Source: Pseudomonas corrugata
GTDB lineage: Bacteria > Pseudomonadota > Gammaproteobacteria > Pseudomonadales > Pseudomonadaceae
Length of the DNA: 64,000 nucleotides
Direction of reading: 5' to 3'
Assembly (NCBI RefSeq): GCF_001269905.1
Contig: NZ_LHVK01000022.1
Location: 62,001 to 126,000 of the forward strand
The position numbers and the translations under genes are program-made. Within the stretch, counting starts at the first letter, position 1; every line of letters starts with the position of its first letter. Below the pieces are notes generated by a model that ran no database searches, was not told the origin of the DNA, and saw nothing but the letters and a program-made list of their open reading frames with translations. Shown here in pieces: positions 8,082-16,518 of this stretch.

Positions 8082-9407
8082 ATGTCGACCATCGTGAATC
8101 CGGTACCTAGCGCAGCCCTTTCAACCTTGTACCGCAAGCTCAATTGGCGCCTGTTGCCACTCCTGTTCGTTTGCTACGTTTTCGCCTACCTGGACCGCAT
8201 CAATGTCGGCTTCGCCAAGTTGCAGATGCAAAACGACCTCGGGCTGTCCGACGCCGCTTATGGTGTCGGGGCAGGGGTGTTCTTCCTGGGCTATGTGCTG
8301 TTCGAACTGCCCAGCAACCTGATGCTGCCCCGGGTGGGGGCGCGAAAGACCTTCAGTCGCATCCTGGTGTTATGGGGCATCACCTCGGCCTGCATGCTGT
8401 TCGTGCGCAACGTGCCGATGTTCTACGCCATGCGCTTTCTGCTAGGAGTCTTCGAAGCCGGTTTCGCCCCGGGGATGATCTATTACCTGTCCTGCTGGTA
8501 CGGCCCCAAGCGCATGGCCCGGGCCATCGCGATCGTATTCATCGCCGGCCCCGCTGGCGGCATTATCGGGGGGCCGCTTTCGGCCTGGTTGATTACCACG
8601 TTCGAAGGCGTGGGAGGGCTTGCCGGGTGGCAATGGATGTTCCTGATCGAAGGCTTGCCCTGCGTCCTGCTCGGTGTGTTTGCCTATTTCTACCTGTGCA
8701 ACCACCCGGCCGAGGCTCGTTGGCTGAGCAGCGAGGAAAAGCAACTGCTGCAGCGTGAGCTGGGAACTGCCCCAGGCGGTGCGCATTCGTTCCGGGCGGT
8801 GTTGCGCGATCGCCGGATCTACCTCCTGGCGAGCGCTTACTTCTGCATCATCTTCTCGATCTACGCCATGAGCTTCTGGCTGCCGGCAATCCTCAAGGCC
8901 CAAGGCGTCCACGACATGATGCAGCTGGGCTGGTTCGCCGCCATCCCCTACGTGGCAGCGGGCGCTGGCATGTACTGGATCGGACGTCGCTCCGACCGCT
9001 TCGGCGAGCGTCGCTACCACTGTGCGGTCCCGGCGGCCGTCGGGGCGGTACTGATACTTCTGTATCCTTCTGCCGATGGGAACCTGATGCTATCAATGGT
9101 TCTGCTGACGCTGGCGATCGCCATGATGTTCATGGCCTACACGGTCTTGTGGGCGATGCCCTCCGAGTTGATCAAAGGCGAAGCGGCGGCGGGTGGCATC
9201 GCCCTGATCAACACCATCGGCCTGTGCGGCGGTTTCTGGGGGCCAGCGGTGATCGGTTGGGCGAAGACATCAACGGCGAGCATGAACCCTGGCATCGTCG
9301 CGGTCGGTTGCGTGTTTCTGTGCGCCGCGCTGGTGATCATCGCGAGCAAGCCGCTGGCGCGTCGCGACCGGGTCTTGAATCCCGTGCAGATTGAACAGGC
9401 GCTTTGA
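8082..9407 (+). CDS. MFS transporter, anion:cation symporter (ACS) family
   Basis: 441 aa from the ATG at 8082 (TTGGAGA upstream). Twelve predicted membrane helices. The YVFAYLDRINVGFAKLQM motif in TM1 and the LPSNLMLPRVGARK loop are diagnostic of the ACS branch (tartrate, phthalate, hydroxyphenylacetate importers). Inner-membrane uptake of an organic anion, probably the substrate of the creatininase-family hydrolase and aldehyde dehydrogenase encoded just downstream. Confidence 0.9.
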   Translation: MSTIVNPVPSAALSTLYRKLNWRLLPLLFVCYVFAYLDRINVGFAKLQMQNDLGLSDAAYGVGAGVFFLGYVLFELPSNLMLPRVGARKTFSRILVLWGITSACMLFVRNVPMFYAMRFLLGVFEAGFAPGMIYYLSCWYGPKRMARAIAIVFIAGPAGGIIGGPLSAWLITTFEGVGGLAGWQWMFLIEGLPCVLLGVFAYFYLCNHPAEARWLSSEEKQLLQRELGTAPGGAHSFRAVLRDRRIYLLASAYFCIIFSIYAMSFWLPAILKAQGVHDMMQLGWFAAIPYVAAGAGMYWIGRRSDRFGERRYHCAVPAAVGAVLILLYPSADGNLMLSMVLLTLAIAMMFMAYTVLWAMPSELIKGEAAAGGIALINTIGLCGGFWGPAVIGWAKTSTASMNPGIVAVGCVFLCAALVIIASKPLARRDRVLNPVQIEQAL

Positions 9408-9458
9408 ACTTCACATCCATCGTGTTCCGCAAGGAACCTTTCCAAAGAGAGAACGCAG

Positions 9459-10208
9459 ATGCTTTTACATCTATCCACCTGGGCCGAAATCGAAACATTC
9501 CTCCAACGCAGCCGTACCGTGGTCATCCCGATCGGCTCCAACGAGCAGCACGGGCCTACCGGCTTGCTGGGGACGGACTGGATGTGCCCCGAAATCATCG
9601 CCCATCAGGCGCAGCAGGCCGCAGACATTCTGATTGCCCCGACCTTCAACATCGGCATGGCGCAGCATCACCTCGGGTTCCCGGGAACGATCTCGCTCAG
9701 GCCTTCGACGTTCATCGCCGCCATCGGTGACTGGGTACGTTCGCTGGCTGCCCACGGGTTTGAAAAGATACTGTTCCTCAACGGCCACGGCGGCAATATC
9801 GCCTCCATTGAAGCGGCGTTCTCGGAGCTCTACGCCGAGGCGAGTTTTGCCCGGCGTCCGGCGGGTTTCGCCTTGAAGCTCTGCAATTGGTGGGACCTGG
9901 AAGGGGTCAATGAGCTGGCGCGGGAGCAGTTCCCCACCGGTCACGGTGTCCATGCGACGCCGTCGGAAATCGCCGTGACCCAGTGGGCCTATCCCCACGC
10001 CATCAAATCGGCGGATTACTCGCCACAGATCGCCAACTGGGGCCCGATCCGGGAGGCGGCCGATTTCCGCGCCCGTCATCCAGATGGCCGCATGGGGTCA
10101 GACCCGGCGCAAGCTTCTGCGGAGAAAGGCCGGCAACTGGTGATGCTGGCTGCACAGGGTCTGGTGCAAGAGGTGCAAGCCTTCAGCCGCGAGTCCATGC
10201 CGGGTTGA
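9459..10208 (+). CDS. Creatininase-family amidohydrolase
   Basis: 249 aa; GAGAGAACG precedes the ATG. Metal-binding residues are conserved: NEQHGPTGLLGTD near residues 27-40 and LNGHGGN near 107. The GHGGN form, rather than GHYEN, places it with the broader family (FAPy deformylase, MftE, arylamide hydrolases) rather than true creatininases. A zinc- or iron-dependent C-N hydrolase of unknown substrate, between the MFS importer (51 bp upstream) and the aldehyde dehydrogenase (87 bp downstream). Confidence 0.85.
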   Translation: MLLHLSTWAEIETFLQRSRTVVIPIGSNEQHGPTGLLGTDWMCPEIIAHQAQQAADILIAPTFNIGMAQHHLGFPGTISLRPSTFIAAIGDWVRSLAAHGFEKILFLNGHGGNIASIEAAFSELYAEASFARRPAGFALKLCNWWDLEGVNELAREQFPTGHGVHATPSEIAVTQWAYPHAIKSADYSPQIANWGPIREAADFRARHPDGRMGSDPAQASAEKGRQLVMLAAQGLVQEVQAFSRESMPG

Positions 10209-10295
10209 ACCGCAGCGCTGCCATTGCGCACGCCTGGGCATCCCGGGCGTTGGCGCTTCATCTCGTAAAAACCGCAATCAATCAGGTACGCCGCG

Positions 10296-11738
10296 ATGTG
10301 GAAAATCGATCACAGTTACATCGATGGAGCCTTCGTTCCTGTCCATGGAAATGAAACGGTGGTATGCATCAACCCGGCGACCGAGGCGGTCATCGGAACG
10401 GTCACCTTGGCTGATCGCGATGACGCCCGCCGCGCCATCGCTGCGGCGGCCCGTGCGCAAGCCGCGATGAATCGTACCTCCAAGGCTGAGCGTATCGAGA
10501 TGCTCGAACGCTTGCAGGCCGCCGTGCTGGCGAGCACGAACGAGATCCGCGATACCGCCATCGAGGAGTACGGCGCGCCGCTCGCCCGTGCCCAATGGGT
10601 CAGTGGTTATGCTTCGCAGTCATTCGCCAACGCGGCGCAGGTATTGAAGGACTACGAACTGGTTCGCTCGATTGGCGACGCCACCGTGGTGATGGAACCA
10701 GTCGGCGTATCGGCACTGATCGCCCCCTGGAACAGCACCGCCGGAACGATCTGCAGCAAACTGGCATCGGCCATCGCCGCCGGTTGTGCGTCGGTCATCA
10801 AGCCGAGCGAGTTGAGTCCCTTGCAGACCGACGTGCTTGCCCGCGCATTGCATGGCGCCGGTTTGCCGAAAGGCATTTTCAACATTTTGCTGGGACGCGG
10901 CAGTGACGTCGGTGATGAAATCAGCACCAACCCACAGGTCGCCAAGATTTCATTCACCGGGTCCACCGCCACCGGAAAGCTGATCGCTCGTGCCGGTATC
11001 GAGACCATGAAACGCGTAAACCTGTCGCTCACCGGGAAGTCGGCCTCTATCGTCCTGGATGACGCCGACCTCGACACGGCCATTCCCCTTGCCTTGAACG
11101 CGGCGTTCATGAACAACGGCCAGGCCTGCGTCGCTGGCACGCGCCTGCTCGTACCGCGCACGCAGGCCAAAGAAGTCATTGAACGGGTGAAAAGCCTGGT
11201 CGAGGCGATGGTCGTCGGCCATCCGCAGGCCCCGTCCACCGTCATTGGACCGCTGGTCAACCAGGCCCAGTTCGACCGCGTGCAGGGCTACATCCGCCGC
11301 GGACAGGCGCAAGGTGCAACGCTGGTCATTGGCGGTGAGGGCAGGCCGGCTGGTTTTGACCAAGGCTATTTCGTCAGGCCCACCGTCTTTGCCGACGTCA
11401 GCAATGACATGGATATTGCACAAGAGGAGATTTTCGGCCCGGTGCTGTCGATCATCGCTTATGACTCGCAAGAGCAGGCGATCGACATCGCCAATGCCAG
11501 CCTCTACGGCCTGCAGGCCTACGTGTTTTCCCGAAAATCGGACCGCGCCCGAAGCCTGGCGAGCCGGCTGCAGGCGGGCTCGGTGCTGATCAACAGAATC
11601 ACACCGGAGCTGCTGGCCCCGTTTGGCGGGGTCAAGCAGTCTGGGGTTGGGCGGGAGTTTGGGGTGTTTGGTTTGGAAGGGTTTTTGGAGGCGAAGAGTA
11701 TTGTGTTGGGGGAGTGCGGAGTTTGTGGAGCAGGGTGA
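10296..11738 (+). CDS. Aldehyde dehydrogenase family protein, atypical general base
   Basis: 480 aa. Rossmann fold and catalytic domain of the NAD(P)+-dependent ALDH superfamily: IAPWNST, VIKPSELSP, FTGSTATGK and nucleophile Cys278 in GQACVAG. The usual ELGGK motif, whose Glu is the general base, reads SLTGK here: Ser244 sits at the Glu position, exactly 34 residues before the Cys. Expected to oxidise an aldehyde released from the upstream hydrolase. Last gene of the MFS-hydrolase-ALDH run. Confidence 0.88.
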   Translation: MWKIDHSYIDGAFVPVHGNETVVCINPATEAVIGTVTLADRDDARRAIAAAARAQAAMNRTSKAERIEMLERLQAAVLASTNEIRDTAIEEYGAPLARAQWVSGYASQSFANAAQVLKDYELVRSIGDATVVMEPVGVSALIAPWNSTAGTICSKLASAIAAGCASVIKPSELSPLQTDVLARALHGAGLPKGIFNILLGRGSDVGDEISTNPQVAKISFTGSTATGKLIARAGIETMKRVNLSLTGKSASIVLDDADLDTAIPLALNAAFMNNGQACVAGTRLLVPRTQAKEVIERVKSLVEAMVVGHPQAPSTVIGPLVNQAQFDRVQGYIRRGQAQGATLVIGGEGRPAGFDQGYFVRPTVFADVSNDMDIAQEEIFGPVLSIIAYDSQEQAIDIANASLYGLQAYVFSRKSDRARSLASRLQAGSVLINRITPELLAPFGGVKQSGVGREFGVFGLEGFLEAKSIVLGECGVCGAG

Positions 11739-11780
11739 GCCGATAGCAGCTGCCTCCGGAACGCACGGGGGAACGAGCGA

Positions 11781-11903
11781 TCAGATCAACGCCGGATAGT
11801 CGGTATACCTATCAGCGTACCGTACGTGCTCAATGCCGGGAGCAATTTTTATGCGGAGTCTGCCGATCAGATCGAAGTGTTGCTGCGAGTTGCGATGAGG
11901 TGA
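11781..11903 (+). pseudogene. Orphan C-terminal coding remnant, family not recognised
   Basis: An in-frame stretch without a start reads like a protein C-terminus (PISVPYVLNAGSNFYAESAD then QIEVLLRVAMR and a TGA at 11901). It precedes the LysR pseudogene. Composition looks coding, but I cannot name the parent protein. Confidence 0.3.
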
Positions 11904-12480
11904 GCAACGACTCGACCCAGATCGCGGGTCGCGTCAGAGTGGCCGCCTCCCATGGATTTCTTCAACTGGTTCCCGGCACAGGTTATCGCTCAGCTCGTAG
12001 CTGAGCGCCCGCGAGCAAACCTTGAGTTCGAGTTGAATGACGCCCGAGTGGATCTACTGGGCGAGGACATTGACGTCGCGTTGCGCGGAGGTGATCGGGA
12101 TCCTTCACTGTTCGCGCGCAAGCTCGGCACGGGTTGCCAGACCCTGGTAGCGAGTCCGGGTAACCTGGCGGCACATGGCGTACCGCCACAGCCAGGCGAT
12201 TTGAGTTCCCATCACTGCGTCACCTCGCCGTCGCACGGTGGGGCGGCGCACTACCTGGCGGTTGGGAGGCGTCGACAATCAATCGGTAACCGTGGAAGTG
12301 GCTGGACCCTTTCAGGCCTATACCTCCTCTGCTTAGCTCGAAGGAGCACTGGCCAGAATGGGCATAGTGCTGCTGCCCCGCCGCACTCCGTGCACCCCAT
12401 CGACGATGGGGTGCACTGTTCGATATCTGGGGATTGAGATCGATGACGCCCTGAGATGGCGGAACAGATTGAGGTTTGAC
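11904..12480 (+). pseudogene. LysR-family regulator remnant (effector domain only)
   Basis: The conceptual translation shows IAGRVRVAAS, then after a one-base shift MDFFNWFPAQVIAQLVAERP and DVALRGGD, then LVASPGNLAAHG. These are typical blocks of a LysR effector domain. Further frameshifts and a stop near 12340 break the C-terminal half, and the DNA-binding N-terminus is missing. An open frame at 11952-12437 covers only part and is not a functional gene. Confidence 0.7.
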
Positions 12481-12621
12481 CATGCACAGCGACGTTCGAA
12501 GTCAGGCCGTCGAGTGATGATCCGTGTCTGCTCAGTTAACCATATTGGGTGGCTCGGTCCATCCCAGAAAGTTGACCAGCTTAGCCGCTCAAAAAAAATT
12601 CCAAGCGAGGCTTGACCGAGG

Positions 12622-12635
12622 AGAACGATCGTTCT
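12622..12635. promoter_or_regulatory. 14-bp perfect palindrome, candidate TetR operator
   Basis: AGAACGATCGTTCT is a perfect palindrome 24 bp upstream of the tetR-like start. Position and symmetry fit an autoregulatory operator of the TetR protein. Confidence 0.55.
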
Positions 12636-12658
12636 ACATTGAGTCCGTGGAGATGAAA

Positions 12659-13213
12659 ATGACAGATACCCGAGAAAAGATTCTAATGACCGCTGAGAAA
12701 CTTATTTATCAGAACGGCATTCATGCGACAGGCATGGATCTTCTGGTGAAGACCTCAGGTGTCGCTCGCAAAAGTATTTATCGCTATTTTGCGACCAAAG
12801 ATGAAGTGGCCGCTGCTGCACTGAATGCTCGTGATGTACGTTGGATGCAATGGTTCAGAACGGAATGCGACAGAGCGGATACTCCGCAAGAGCGTATTCT
12901 CAATATATTCACGGTGCTCAAGGGATGGTTTGAGTCAGACGGATTTCGAGGCTGCGCTTTCATTAATACAGCCGGAGAAGTTGGGGACCCCGATGATCCT
13001 ATTCGCCATATCGCCAAACTGCATAAGCAGAAGTTACTCGATTACACACTCGAGCTGACCGAGCAGTTGAATACGGAGCACCCGGTCGTCTTGGCGAGAC
13101 AACTGCTCATATTAATCGACGGCGCAATCACCATGGCGCGCGTGATGGGCGATTACAGTGCCGTCGATGACGCAAAAGAAGTTGCACGGTTGCTCTCGTA
13201 TCCGTTCGCATAG
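12659..13213 (+). CDS. TetR-family transcriptional regulator
   Basis: 184 aa from the ATG at 12659; GTGGAG is 8 nt upstream, and an ATG two codons earlier is too close to it. The N-terminal HTH is clear: TREKILMTAEKLIYQNGIHA then GVARKSIYRYFATKDEV. The C-terminal ligand domain resembles the YjdC/NemR-type group with FRGCAFINTAGE. Its probable target is the NTF2-like gene 147 bp downstream and itself through the upstream palindrome. Confidence 0.9.
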   Translation: MTDTREKILMTAEKLIYQNGIHATGMDLLVKTSGVARKSIYRYFATKDEVAAAALNARDVRWMQWFRTECDRADTPQERILNIFTVLKGWFESDGFRGCAFINTAGEVGDPDDPIRHIAKLHKQKLLDYTLELTEQLNTEHPVVLARQLLILIDGAITMARVMGDYSAVDDAKEVARLLSYPFA

Positions 13214-13360
13214 CTAGATTGTTGAGATACTGATGTAAATCGCGATTATCGTGACGCGTTGATGTTGTGATGATGATCGCTGAAAGAAAGTTGTACCGCT
13301 TTGCTGAGTTCCGAAAACGTTAAATAAACCGATACATCCAATTGTCTTGGAGGCACTACC

Positions 13361-13837
13361 ATGTCCAATGCACAAACTCGTCCGCCACTTCCTCCGTTCA
13401 CTCGTGAAACGGCGATTGAGAAAGTCCGACTCGCTGAAGATGGCTGGAACACCCGCGATCCCGAAAAAGTATCGCTTGCCTATACACTGGATACCAAATG
13501 GCGCAACCGAGCGGAATTTGCTACCAATCGCGAAGAAGCCAAAGGTTTTCTTACACGCAAATGGAAAAAAGAGCTTGATTATCGCCTGATCAAAGAGCTC
13601 TGGGCGTTTACCGACAACCGCATCGCTGTACGTTACGCATACGAGTGGCATGATGATTCAGGTAACTGGTTCCGCTCTTACGGTAACGAAAACTGGGAAT
13701 TCGAAGCGGATGGCCTGATGCACCGTCGCTTCGCCTGCGTGAACGACATGCCCATCAAGGAGAGCGAACGCAAGTTCCATTGGCCACTGGGACGCCGCCC
13801 AGATGACCATCCAAGCCTGTCTGACCTCGGTCTGTAA
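13361..13837 (+). CDS. NTF2-like/DUF1348 family protein
   Basis: 158 aa, cytoplasmic, cone-shaped NTF2/SnoaL-like fold. The segments VRLAEDGWNTRDPEKVSLAY and YEWHDDSGNWFRSYGNENWE are characteristic of the DUF1348 family. TTGGAGG lies before the ATG. Function unknown; in many bacteria it is encoded beside a TetR regulator, as here, suggesting an inducible response to a small toxic molecule. Confidence 0.85.
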   Translation: MSNAQTRPPLPPFTRETAIEKVRLAEDGWNTRDPEKVSLAYTLDTKWRNRAEFATNREEAKGFLTRKWKKELDYRLIKELWAFTDNRIAVRYAYEWHDDSGNWFRSYGNENWEFEADGLMHRRFACVNDMPIKESERKFHWPLGRRPDDHPSLSDLGL

Positions 13838-13844
13838 ATATCTC

Positions 13845-13887
13845 AACCGACCTGATCCTTTCGTTGAAAAGGCTCAGGTCGGTTTTT
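13845..13887 (+). terminator. Rho-independent terminator after the DUF1348 gene
   Basis: Stem AACCGACCTGA / TCAGGTCGGTT with an inner CCTTT/AAAGG pairing, ending in TTTTT, 8 bp after the stop codon. Confidence 0.85.
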
Positions 13888-13926
13888 GAGCCTAACGTTA
13901 TAAATAGTTTCTTCATCAAAAATCCT

Positions 13927-14037
13927 CTAACCCGTAACCGCCCGCAATCCCTCCAAAGTTTTATCCTCCAATTCTTTGCCGGTCCTATCCAGCTCTTCCG
14001 CCTGCCAACGATCCTCACCGCCTGTTTCGCGAAAGGT
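13927..14037 (-). pseudogene. Orphan C-terminal coding remnant
   Basis: On the minus strand an open stretch bounded by a stop at its 5' side encodes ETGGEDRWQAEELDRTGKEL followed by EDKTLEGLRAVTG and a TAG. It has protein-like composition and a natural stop but no start. Parent gene not recognised. Confidence 0.3.
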
Positions 14038-14042
14038 CTAGC

Positions 14043-14872
14043 GGTCGCAGCTTTCCAGCCATGAGTCTATTACTGAAGGCCTCTAACAATACCTGCTCCA
14101 CCAGATCCACCCATGAGGCTGCAAAGGCTTCGTAAGGGTTCTGAGGGCAGCCGGCTAAAGCAGGCATCAGTACCGGCGGGACAGACGAGAGGTGCGCAAT
14201 TTTCAGGCACTACCGTTCAGGGAAATAGAGTTACCTGCACTTTTACTTACGCGATTCTCAACGTGATGCTCCATGACTGACCTGGATTGTGCGAATCAAG
14301 TCCCGTCGGCGCGGTGCTGTGCTGTGGTCCTGTTCTTAACGACGGCAACTGATCTCCCATCGTAATGCACGAGGTGGTAGCAAGTTGTTCCTCAGATCCA
14401 TGCGCAGCCAAGTGGGGCGCGCTGATGACTGCTGCACTTACAGACTGAACGCAATCCTTCTCGCTCAAGCGACAGCGCTCGTGATCGTACGGCGTCCCTG
14501 CCTGAAGACACGACAAGGTGCGCTGGCCCGAATAGAGGATTCAAGGTAAGGGTTCGGCTTCTGACTTTGCGTTTAAGCCGGCGTGAAAGTGACAGAAGTG
14601 CCACGTCGGTCGATTTCCTCTCGCTACTCCGTTTCTAGCAAGCGGGAACTCGCGGTGAGCTGGAATTTGGCAGTCAGCCGTCGGCGGTTCTTGGTAGTGG
14701 ATACGGCCTGAGTAAACGCACTTGCGTGCTATTACTGCCGAGTAGAGGCGGGAAGCGCGCTGTATGGGCGCAAGTGACGAAGGGTTATTTTTTCAAAGGA
14801 CAAGGGACCGCGGTGTCTGAGCCCCCGTCCCTGGCGCCGAGCGATCGAGCGCCAGAGCGGACGGGAGAGGAG
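14043..14872. other. About 0.8 kb without a recognisable gene
   Basis: No open frame here has a ribosome site together with protein-like composition, and no insertion-sequence ends or RNA gene were recognised. With the remnants on its left this looks like decayed or rearranged DNA. Confidence 0.5.
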
Positions 14873-15127
14873 TCAATTGGTACAGCCGGTACCTATGACG
14901 TGGTACTCCATGATGTGCCGGTCGCCCTTGGAGTCGTCATAAGTCATCTGCACCGGCACTACATCACAGACACTTGGTATCTGAGTAATCGACACAATGT
15001 GAGCGATGTCCAGGTGTTGAGAGTAGCGATAGGGCTCGACCGTAATATGCGCAGTCTGAGTATCTTGCTCATCGGCCATAGCGACAGAGCCAATGCAGGC
15101 TAGGAGTAAAACGAGTAACAGTTTCAT
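14873..15127 (-). CDS. DUF2790 small periplasmic protein
   Basis: 84 aa. Sec signal peptide (MKLLLVLLLACIGSVAMA, cleavage likely after residue 18) and a short mature domain with two cysteines (SVCDVVPVQMTY and GTGC at the end) that could form a disulfide. This matches the DUF2790 family common in Pseudomonas. Function unknown; relatives are often near metal or stress genes. Monocistronic here, upstream on the minus strand of nothing in operon spacing. Confidence 0.8.
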   Translation of the reverse strand: MKLLLVLLLACIGSVAMADEQDTQTAHITVEPYRYSQHLDIAHIVSITQIPSVCDVVPVQMTYDDSKGDRHIMEYHVIGTGCTN

Positions 15128-15239
15128 AGCGATTACCTGTGTTGAGGGCGTGAGAAGGCCAAAGCACTTAAGCGGTGCTCAGTCGTACTAAAGGGTTGGG
15201 GTGTAGCCCGGTCGCCGTCTGACGCCGGGCTGACTTGCA

Positions 15240-15710
15240 TCAGAAGGGTTTGGTAGGCAGGTACTTGCCGTCCAGCGTGATCACAGCGCGATGGCCGCCC
15301 TCCGGATCTTCGACCTTCTTGATGTCCAGCTTGAAGTTGATGGCGCTGATGATGCCGTCGCCGAACTTTTCGTGGACCAGAGCTTTGAGGGTGGTGCCGT
15401 ATACCGACATCATCTCGTAGAAACGGTAGATGGTCGGGTCGGACGGTACGCCGTCAAAAAAACTGCCGCGAACTGGCATCGATTGCAGCAAAGCGACTTG
15501 ATCAGCATCAAGGTCGAGTTTCTTGCCCACGACATGGGCGGCGCTGGAAGGCAGCGGATGCTGGCCGAGCAGGGCGGCAGTGACGAAGGCTTCGGACAGG
15601 CCGGTACCGTCAACGATCTCGGCGAAAGACAGGTCCTTGCGAGCCTTGGCCAAAATGATGGTTTCGGTCAGTTCTTGGCGCGCGGTGCGGGTGGCTTGAG
15701 TCTGGATCAT
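15240..15710 (-). CDS. cynS: Cyanate hydratase (cyanase)
   Basis: 156 aa, full length. Catalyses bicarbonate-dependent breakdown of cyanate to ammonia and CO2. The catalytic triad of the E. coli enzyme is at identical positions: Arg96 and Glu99 in YRFYEM, Ser122 in IISAINF. The C-terminal DGKYLPTKPF is the family signature. Second gene of a cynT-cynS unit (40-bp gap), downstream of divergent cynR. Confidence 0.97.
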   Translation of the reverse strand: MIQTQATRTARQELTETIILAKARKDLSFAEIVDGTGLSEAFVTAALLGQHPLPSSAAHVVGKKLDLDADQVALLQSMPVRGSFFDGVPSDPTIYRFYEMMSVYGTTLKALVHEKFGDGIISAINFKLDIKKVEDPEGGHRAVITLDGKYLPTKPF

Positions 15711-15750
15711 GGCGAATCTCCTAGGTTAGTAAGGGGTACAGGTACGGGTT

Positions 15751-16410
15751 TCAGGCAACGTGCCTGGCTTGCTGGGAAACGGCGTGGATTTCGGGGTTCT
15801 CTGCGAGGGACACGAAGGTCCCGGTACTGCCATCGAAGGCGTCGATACGCCCGCTCTCGATGTCATAGATCCAACCATGCAGGGTGACGCGGCCTTCTTC
15901 GAGAGCCAGGCGAACGGATGGATGTGTCTGGAGGTTGGCCAGTTGCGCGATGACGTTTTCACGCACCATGGACGTAACTTTGCTCGGTAGATCCGGGTGG
16001 TTGCGGGCTTCGTTAACCACCTTGGCCGAGTCGGCGTAACGGAGCCATCCGGCAACGGCAGGCATGTGATCCAGGCACTTGCACGTGGCTATGGCGGTCA
16101 TCGCGCCGCAGTCGGAGTGGCCGCAGATCACGATGTCTGCGACCTGGAGAGCGGCGACCGCATATTCAACAGAGGCCGAAACGCCACCCGGCTCCGGGCC
16201 ATACGACGGCACGATGTTGCCGGCATTGCGGATTACAAACAGATCGCCTGGCTCGCGCTGGGTGACGAGTTCAGGCACCAATCGGCTATCTGAGCAAGAG
16301 ATGAACAACGCTCTTGGGCTCTGCTGATTAGCCAAGTCCTTGAACAGTTTGACCCGCTCAGGGAAGGCGTTTTTTTGGAATTTCAGAAAACCGTCGATGA
16401 TCGCTTTCAT
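15751..16410 (-). CDS. cynT: Beta-class carbonic anhydrase of the cyanate operon
   Basis: 219 aa from the ATG at 16410. Zinc ligands Cys39, Asp41 (CSDSR), His98 and Cys101 (GHSDCG) match CynT. It rehydrates CO2 to bicarbonate so that cyanase is not starved of its co-substrate. The start lacks a strong Shine-Dalgarno sequence, but homology begins at this Met. Precedes cynS; no cynX transporter follows. Confidence 0.95.
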   Translation of the reverse strand: MKAIIDGFLKFQKNAFPERVKLFKDLANQQSPRALFISCSDSRLVPELVTQREPGDLFVIRNAGNIVPSYGPEPGGVSASVEYAVAALQVADIVICGHSDCGAMTAIATCKCLDHMPAVAGWLRYADSAKVVNEARNHPDLPSKVTSMVRENVIAQLANLQTHPSVRLALEEGRVTLHGWIYDIESGRIDAFDGSTGTFVSLAENPEIHAVSQQARHVA

Positions 16411-16460
16411 GGTTGCTGTCTCAATGTCTGGGTGTGAGACAAAGATTAAGCGGCGCATTA

Positions 16461-16509
16461 CATAAGGTAAAAGTCTGATTTATTATGATGTGAATCAGAT
16501 TATCTTATG
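16461..16509. promoter_or_regulatory. Nested dyad between cynT and cynR, candidate CynR site
   Basis: Inner arms TCTGATT (16474-16480) and AATCAGA (16493-16499) are exact complements; outer arms CATAAG (16461-16466) and CTTATG (16504-16509) are too. The dyad ends 9 bp before cynR, consistent with cynR autorepression and cynT activation. Confidence 0.6.
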
Positions 16510-16518
16510 GGTTGAATC

